The notes under the pieces: model-generated | Told to the model about the DNA's origin: nothing | The model's input: only the letters and a program-made list of their open reading frames with translations | Databases searched by the model: none | Position numbers and translations under genes: made by a program | Assembly (NCBI RefSeq): GCF_010499245.1 | Contig: NZ_JAAGOW010000005.1 | Location: 682,001 to 746,000, forward strand | Source of the DNA: Variovorax sp. WS11 | GTDB lineage: Bacteria > Pseudomonadota > Gammaproteobacteria > Burkholderiales > Burkholderiaceae_C | Reading direction: 5' to 3' | DNA length: 64,000 bases | In this document: in pieces, positions 62,371-64,000 of the stretch | Layout: each line of letters starts with the position of its first letter | How positions within the stretch are numbered: the stretch's first letter is position 1

Positions 62371-63543
62371 TCAGCGCAACCCGAGGGCGCGGCGGGCCAC
62401 CACCATGCGCTGGATCTGGTTGGTGCCCTCGTAGATCTGCAGCACCTTGGCGTCGCGCATCATGCGCTCCACGTGGTTGCCGCGCACGTAGCCGTGGCCG
62501 CCGAGGATCTGGACCGCGTCGGTCGTGACCTTCATCGCGGTGTCGGTACAGAAGCACTTGACCATGGAGGCCATCTCGGTGAGCCGCTCGGTGCGGCCGG
62601 CATCGATGGCCCGCGTGCATTTGTAGAGGAGGGCGCGCGCCGCCTCGATCTGGATGTGCATGTCGGCCAGCATGAACTGGATGCCCTGGAACTCGCCGAT
62701 GGACTTGCCGAAGGCCTTGCGCTCCTTCGCATACGCGACCGCGATGTCGAAGGCGCCCTGCGCCACGCCCACGGCGCTGGCGGCGACGGTCGGGCGGTTG
62801 AGGTCGAGGATGTGCATGCAGGACAGGAAGCCCTTGCCTTCCTCGCCCATGCGGTTCTCGACCGGCACGCGCACCTGGTCGAAGTAGATGTCGGCATGCG
62901 GGGTGCCGCGCTGGCCCATCATCTTCTCGCTCTTGCCCAGCGTGATGCCGGGCGACTTCATGTCGACGATGAAGCAGCTGATGTTGTCCACGCCGCGCCG
63001 GCCGATGTCGCCGGTCTTGGCGAAGAGGGTGATGTAGTCGGCCAGCGGCGCCATGGTGATGAAGCACTTCTGGCCGTTGACCACGTAGTGATCGCCGTCG
63101 CGAACGGCGCAAGTCCGCATCGCGCCGATGTCGGAGCCGGCATGCGGCTCGGTCATGGCGACCGAGCTCACCACGCCGCCCCTGGCGACGAGGGGCAGCC
63201 ACTTGCGGCGCTGCTCCTCGGTGCCGAAGTGCAGCAGGGGCAGTACGAAGGAGATGGTGTTCTGGTTGATGAGCTGCGCGCCCGTCATCGACACCTTTGC
63301 CACCAGTTCCTTGGCCATGCAGGTGGTGGTGAGGTCCAGGCCCGGGCCGCCGTATTCCTCGGGCACGCGGGCCTGCATCAGGCCCAGCTCGCCGAAGACC
63401 GAGATCAGGTGCCGGGGGAAGGTCTCGGTCTCGTCCATCTCCTGCGCGAGCGGCGCGATCTCCTTGTCGACCACGCGCTGCAGGCTGTCGAGCAGGGAGG
63501 CCTGCAGTTCGGTGAATTCTTCCATCGCTGTCTCCGTGTCCAT
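62371..63543 (-). CDS. Acyl-CoA dehydrogenase, 390 aa
   Basis: [87 protein letters not shown], and the catalytic Glu in [19 protein letters not shown]. It is a paralogue of the 59940 gene with matching motif order. The CaiB gene follows 16 bases after its stop. Start ATG at 63541-63543; [11 protein letters not shown] six codons in is an alternative. Confidence 0.93.
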   Translation of the reverse strand: MDTETAMEEFTELQASLLDSLQRVVDKEIAPLAQEMDETETFPRHLISVFGELGLMQARVPEEYGGPGLDLTTTCMAKELVAKVSMTGAQLINQNTISFVLPLLHFGTEEQRRKWLPLVARGGVVSSVAMTEPHAGSDIGAMRTCAVRDGDHYVVNGQKCFITMAPLADYITLFAKTGDIGRRGVDNISCFIVDMKSPGITLGKSEKMMGQRGTPHADIYFDQVRVPVENRMGEEGKGFLSCMHILDLNRPTVAASAVGVAQGAFDIAVAYAKERKAFGKSIGEFQGIQFMLADMHIQIEAARALLYKCTRAIDAGRTERLTEMASMVKCFCTDTAMKVTTDAVQILGGHGYVRGNHVERMMRDAKVLQIYEGTNQIQRMVVARRALGLR

Positions 63544-63649
63544 GTCCTGGCTGGCGCAATGGTGCGATGCCTGCTCAGCCGTGAACAGAACGCAGGGGGC
63601 ACATCATCTGTGAAGCGAGTTCATGGTTGCCCGACCTCGCTTGCGCCAT

Positions 63650-64000
63650 CTAGCCGCCGAACTTCACGGGCGTGGTCTCGAGGATCCGGCGGATGTTCTC
63701 GGCCTCGCGCCGCGTGACCTGCTCGAGCTCGTGCGCCGGCCGGAAATGCAGGCTCAGGCCGTTCGCACTGAAACGCTCGACGGTCTCCGGCTCGTCCAGC
63801 ACTTTCTTCAGCGCATCGACCAGCCGGGTCGCGGCCTCGGCGGGGACGCCTGCCGGCGCCCACAGCGCGAAGGTGATCTCCTGCACATAGCCCGGCACGT
63901 GCTTGCCGATCGTGCCCACCCCGGGCAGCAGGGGCGAGGGCTGCGCGGTCGTGACGCCGAGCGCCTTGAGCTTTCCCGCCTTCAGGAACTCCGCGGTGGC
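63650..64000 (-). CDS. Bug family periplasmic solute receptor, 5' part outside window
   Basis: The C-terminal 116 residues of a Bug protein, stop TAG at 63650-63652. Visible: KAGKLKALGVTTAQPSPLLPGV, the family's last beta-strand region with the loop after the second ligand-binding domain, then VPGYVQEITFALWAPAGVPAEAATRLVDALKKVL. The N-terminal part lies beyond the window. It is the third Bug gene and precedes the dehydrogenase-CaiB-dehydrogenase genes with a 106-base gap. Confidence 0.92.
   Translation of the reverse strand, partial: ATAEFLKAGKLKALGVTTAQPSPLLPGVGTIGKHVPGYVQEITFALWAPAGVPAEAATRLVDALKKVLDEPETVERFSANGLSLHFRPAHELEQVTRREAENIRRILETTPVKFGG

Overview
The window is high-GC DNA whose gene content (Bug-type solute receptors, CaiB-type CoA-transferases, an acetate permease module, a NorR/flavohaemoglobin pair) points to a Burkholderiales bacterium, most likely a Comamonadaceae of Variovorax type; the genus is an inference from gene families, not from a marker gene. 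A complete iteron replication origin with rep, parA and parB at about 15.8-21.2 kb shows that this is a secondary replicon (megaplasmid or chromid), and the window straddles its origin.

Layout. 0-1.8 kb: the end of an NnrS-type haem-copper membrane protein and a divergent haemerythrin-like protein. 2.0-10.7 kb: one tightly overlapping operon, DUF485 / ActP acetate permease / DUF294 nucleotidyltransferase-like protein / small membrane protein / solute-symporter-histidine-kinase / stand-alone receiver / a membrane protein fusing a PAS and degenerate kinase module to a DnaQ-type exonuclease. 10.9-14.5 kb: a histone-deacetylase-family enzyme followed by an acyl-CoA-synthetase-like/GNAT protein, a likely lysine deacetylase-acetyltransferase pair. 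14.5-15.9 kb: a small conserved protein and gene debris (universal stress protein pieces). 15.9-21.2 kb: unknown plasmid protein, paired palindromes, parB-parA, AT-rich DNA, eight iterons, a DnaA box and rep.

21.4-35.2 kb: DUF899 protein, overlapping EAL and GGDEF genes, flavohaemoglobin hmp with divergent norR (NorR site and sigma-54 promoter visible), a SLAC1/TehA channel with a divergent GlxA-like regulator, a flavin-dependent halogenase-like enzyme with a SAM methyltransferase, and a DJ-1/PfpI protein divergent from a MocR regulator. 35.3-43.3 kb: an acyl-CoA/aromatic catabolic cluster (CaiB proteins, thiolase, DUF35, Bug receptor, GntR regulator, PDR reductase, Rieske oxygenase). 43.5-46.0 kb: a TetR-controlled oxidoreductase and SDR. 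46.1-52.1 kb: a LysR regulator divergent from a Gfo/Idh-ABC transporter-isomerase operon. 52.1-64.0 kb: two further catabolic clusters of acyl-CoA dehydrogenases, CaiB proteins, IpdAB-like CoA-transferase subunits, a nitroreductase and Bug receptors, with GntR and LysR regulators.

Two genes carry single-base frame breaks in G/C-rich runs: a GntR regulator near 58.85 kb and a CaiB gene at 61.31 kb. The second joins its frame artificially to the downstream acyl-CoA dehydrogenase. No tRNA, rRNA, CRISPR array, transposase or IS was seen.
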